Positions 4,886-6,962 of a DNA stretch of 6,962 bases are shown here, in pieces. Source of the DNA: Rikenellaceae bacterium (GTDB lineage Bacteria; Bacteroidota; Bacteroidia; Bacteroidales; Rikenellaceae); contig JAITVB010000064.1 in NCBI GenBank assembly GCA_031286025.1, positions 1-6,962 of the forward strand. The letters are read 5' to 3'. The position numbers were made by a program, and so were the translations under genes. Numbering within the stretch: the stretch's first letter is position 1; each line of letters opens with the position of its first letter. The notes under the pieces were generated by a model. It worked only from the letters and a program-made list of their open reading frames with translations, did no database searches and was not told the origin of the DNA.

Positions 4886-5953
4886 TTAACGGTATTTTTC
4901 GGCAATTTCCATCGCGCGATCCACATCCGTTTCTGTCTTAAAATCCATCAACAGACTCATCCCTTCGGCGCCTACCCGGTCGAGCAGGGGTTCCAGTTCA
5001 TCGAGGGTCACCCACGAAGCCATCACGCTTTTACCCGCCCGGCGGATGCGGCGGTAGAGGTCGAACCACTTCGGATCGCCGCCTTGAGGTTCACCCACGC
5101 CGGGCGTCCACTGGATGGCGTTCAGTTCGTCGATTTCGAGCAACGCGTCCAAGTGGCGGATCGCCCCGACGCCGTCGAGGTGGTAGAGCGTGTAGTCGAT
5201 CCGCTGACATTGTTGGCGGACATAGGGTTGCACGAAACGGCGGAAATCTTCGGACGAGATCATGATCGAGATATCCGATTGCAGCTTCGACACTTTTCCG
5301 GGCGCCCAGAGCGAGAAATAGCAGAAGGCCGATTCGCCGCCTTCGTTGATGATGTCGTAGATCCGATCGAAAACATCGAAATAGATGTCGTTGATTTTCT
5401 GTACCTGTTCTTCGAGCATTTCGGGGCGCAGGACGGTGTCCATCAATACCTCTTCGTTACCTTTCAGGGCGGCCAGGGTGTCGAGGCCTTCGACCAGGTC
5501 GGGGCATCCGACGAGATAGCGGCCTTGTGCCCGTTGCTTGCAGGCGCGCACGAGGTCGAGGTGCAGTTTCCACCAACGGTTTTCGGGGTCGAATCCGATA
5601 TCGTCGCCGAAGCCTTCTTTGTGCCTGATCCAGATGGTGTCGGGACCGGCTTCGAGGTCGGCGCCGAGGATGGCGGCGAGTGATCCGGGGCCGAGTTGGG
5701 TGTTGGCAATGGGGAGAATGTCGGCTTCGTAGGAGTTGCGGCTCATCTGCCAGTGAAGGTGGTCGGCGCGCCATTCGGGGTCGAACCAGCGTTGGTTCAG
5801 GTCTTTGGGCGCCGGCGGCTCAGGGACATCGGTGTAAGGGGTACCGTCTTTAAAGAGGTGTTCCCACATGCTGATGATCAGGCCGCCGCCGGCCCACCAG
5901 TCGATATAACGGGTTTTGGATTCTTCCCGATTTTCTTTCCAGATCAAACTCAT
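4886..5953 (-). CDS. Uroporphyrinogen decarboxylase (URO-D) superfamily protein, not a haem enzyme
   Basis: The gene encodes a 355-residue cytoplasmic protein of the URO-D/MtaA/MetE barrel superfamily. Proteins like this are often labelled uroporphyrinogen decarboxylase or trimethylamine corrinoid protein in databases. The fold is suggested by the regular barrel pattern and by LWAPGKVSKLQSDISIMIS (215-233), a segment where URO-D-like proteins place pocket residues. It is also suggested by YHLDG (257-261), which matches the HxCG strand of corrinoid methyltransferases. Here the cysteine is Asp (H258-L-D260-G261), and only four cysteines exist (138, 150, 211, 249), so the zinc-thiol site of MtaA-type enzymes is absent. 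The N-terminus also lacks the substrate motif of true HemE, so haem synthesis is unlikely. I chose the ATG at 5953, with GGAAG 5 nt upstream, over a TTG at 5965. It lies between the GH31 and symporter genes. A role in sugar or methoxy-compound metabolism is inferred from context only; the reaction is unknown. Confidence 0.85.
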   Translation of the reverse strand: MSLIWKENREESKTRYIDWWAGGGLIISMWEHLFKDGTPYTDVPEPPAPKDLNQRWFDPEWRADHLHWQMSRNSYEADILPIANTQLGPGSLAAILGADLEAGPDTIWIRHKEGFGDDIGFDPENRWWKLHLDLVRACKQRAQGRYLVGCPDLVEGLDTLAALKGNEEVLMDTVLRPEMLEEQVQKINDIYFDVFDRIYDIINEGGESAFCYFSLWAPGKVSKLQSDISIMISSEDFRRFVQPYVRQQCQRIDYTLYHLDGVGAIRHLDALLEIDELNAIQWTPGVGEPQGGDPKWFDLYRRIRRAGKSVMASWVTLDELEPLLDRVGAEGMSLLMDFKTETDVDRAMEIAEKYR

Positions 5954-6057
5954 AACGGCTTCCAATAAAGTCAGTCCAAAGAAACGACGTTTCTCGGGGA
6001 AATTTTTAACGACTCGTCGCGGGGCCTCGCTCCGCGCCTGTCGACGCTCCGAATGGC

Positions 6058-6081
6058 TTCGACTTATTCTTCGACTTATTC
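6058..6081. repeat. 12-bp tandem repeat across the GH31 stop codon
   Basis: TTCGACTTATTC occurs twice in a row (6058-6069 and 6070-6081). On the minus strand each copy carries TAA in the GH31 frame, so the stop at 6076-6078 is followed by a second in-frame stop 12 nt later. The rest of the gap to the UroD-like gene (5954-6057) is GC-rich, with a small hairpin AGAAAC-GTC-GTTTCT and no good promoter match. Confidence 0.8.
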
Positions 6082-6962
6082 AACGAGCTTCCACGCGCCT
6101 TTGAACGAAGCGTCAACGGCGATTTCTCTCGTCTTTGCAAGGTACATCTCGTCCGTGCAAGCCACCTTCTCGGGATATACCGGGATTTTTGACCCCGCTT
6201 TGACCCAAACCGGCATTTCCCGCAACGGGCATTCGTAATCTTTCAACCAACGCCCCCCTTCGACCGGCGTCCCGTCAAAGAAGTTTATCCATTGTCCCTC
6301 AGGCAGGTACACATCGCGCATGTTCTCCGAATTCATTATCGGCGCCACCAGGAAATCGTCGCCGAAGTAATATTCGTCGTCGATGTGCCAACAAATTTTA
6401 TCGTCAGGATGATGGAAGATCAGCGCCCTCAACACGGGATAACCCGTTTCGGTCGCCTTCCTGCTTTGTTCCAGAATATAGGGAATCAGTGCATAACGCA
6501 AATTCCACCAGCATTTTACGATCGGCGCAATGCCCGGGAAATGCCACGGCTCGCGTTTCGAGGTGCCGTGGTAGCGAATGTGCGACGAGAAGACCCCGAA
6601 CTGCGTCCAACGCACATACATGTCTTCGGCTACCACTCCGTTCATAAAGTCGGGTACGCTGTGGAATCCCGGCACGTCGTGGCTCCAGAAGGCAAACCCC
6701 GACAGGCCGATGTGCAGCCCGCCCTTCAACGAACCCGCCATCCCGTCCCACGAGCAGGCCGAGTCGCCCCCCCAATGCAACGGATAACGTTGGCATCCGG
6801 CCCATCCGGCCCGCGCCCACACGATCCCGTCGCCCGTCGCTTCCCGGGTGACCTCGTAGGCCGCTTTTTGGTACAGCAGAGCGTAAAGATTGTTGAGCAA
6901 CTCGGGTTTCATCCCGTGATACGCGGCATCCATGTGGATATTTTCGCCAAAGTCGGTCTTGT
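6076..6962 (-). CDS. GH31 alpha-glycosidase, YicI-like alpha-xylosidase type (C-terminal part)
   Basis: This is the last 294 residues of a glycoside hydrolase family 31 enzyme, cut at the right window edge. The first visible residues, KTDFGENI, are the nucleophile motif of YicI-type alpha-xylosidases, and the nucleophile Asp is the third visible residue (codon 6952-6954). LHWGGD (61-66) holds the acid/base Asp (codon 6763-6765). The spacing is close to that between D416 and D482 of E. coli YicI. Then follow GGLHIGLSGFAFWSHDVPGF, which ends the substrate pocket, and WTQFGVFSSHIRYHG, typical of YicI relatives. FGDDFLVAPIMN, the YLPEGQW segment and MPVWVKAGSKIPVYP form the C-terminal beta-domain seen in all GH31 enzymes. 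Both catalytic residues are present, so the enzyme is probably active. The usual substrate is an alpha-xyloside such as isoprimeverose, but alpha-glucosidase or other activities occur in the same subfamily. The N-terminus and any signal peptide are outside the window. It probably heads or precedes the UroD-like/symporter operon. Confidence 0.92.
   Translation of the reverse strand, partial: KTDFGENIHMDAAYHGMKPELLNNLYALLYQKAAYEVTREATGDGIVWARAGWAGCQRYPLHWGGDSACSWDGMAGSLKGGLHIGLSGFAFWSHDVPGFHSVPDFMNGVVAEDMYVRWTQFGVFSSHIRYHGTSKREPWHFPGIAPIVKCWWNLRYALIPYILEQSRKATETGYPVLRALIFHHPDDKICWHIDDEYYFGDDFLVAPIMNSENMRDVYLPEGQWINFFDGTPVEGGRWLKDYECPLREMPVWVKAGSKIPVYPEKVACTDEMYLAKTREIAVDASFKGAWKLVE

Noticed and set aside
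5954..5965. TTG start of the URO-D-like gene at 5965
   Set aside because: An ATG four codons later has a GGAAG at suitable spacing, which makes it the better start.
5954..6057. A separate promoter for the URO-D-like/symporter pair
   Set aside because: The nearest match (TTTCTTTG) lacks the TA of the -7 box and has no TTG at the right distance, so readthrough from GH31 is at least as likely.

Overview
The window looks like a chromosomal piece of a moderately GC-rich Bacteroidota, most likely a Bacteroidales of the Alistipes/Rikenellaceae kind. The phylum call rests on promoter-like sequences that fit the Bacteroidota pattern (TTTG, about 19 nt, TAnnTTTG) and on mostly weak Shine-Dalgarno sequences. 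The genus is a guess from base composition and gene types. All protein genes are on the minus strand. One tRNA gene is on the plus strand.

From the right edge leftwards, in the direction of transcription, the first block is a carbohydrate-use cassette. It holds the 3' part of a GH31 alpha-glycosidase of the YicI (alpha-xylosidase) type (6076-6962, cut by the window edge), a uroporphyrinogen-decarboxylase-superfamily protein (4886-5953) and a sodium:solute symporter (3294-4865). The symporter lies 20 nt behind the UroD-like gene. The GH31 gene is 122 nt upstream of it and probably in the same transcript. A simple reading is import of a sugar or glycoside by the symporter, hydrolysis by GH31, and an unknown step by the UroD-like protein.

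The middle block starts with a small four-helix membrane protein (2698-3120) that has a visible internal duplication and its own promoter-like sequence. It ends at a perfect 40-bp palindrome that can act as a terminator. Next comes an initiator tRNA-fMet (plus strand, 2338-2410) with a near-consensus promoter, a 17-bp palindrome at the predicted transcription start, and an intrinsic terminator.

The left block is a minus-strand hdrC-hdrB-hdrA operon (1383-2084, 292-1359, 1-288). It encodes a heterodisulfide-reductase-like electron-transfer module: a ferredoxin-type subunit, a CCG-domain subunit and a flavoprotein (only the first 96 residues are seen). The organism is not a methanogen, so the natural disulfide or other acceptor is unknown. 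Two features set this module apart from textbook Hdr. The first CCG motif of HdrB lacks key cysteines, and the visible start of HdrA lacks the cysteine motif that usually follows the FPT sequence. No mobile element, CRISPR array or rRNA is visible.
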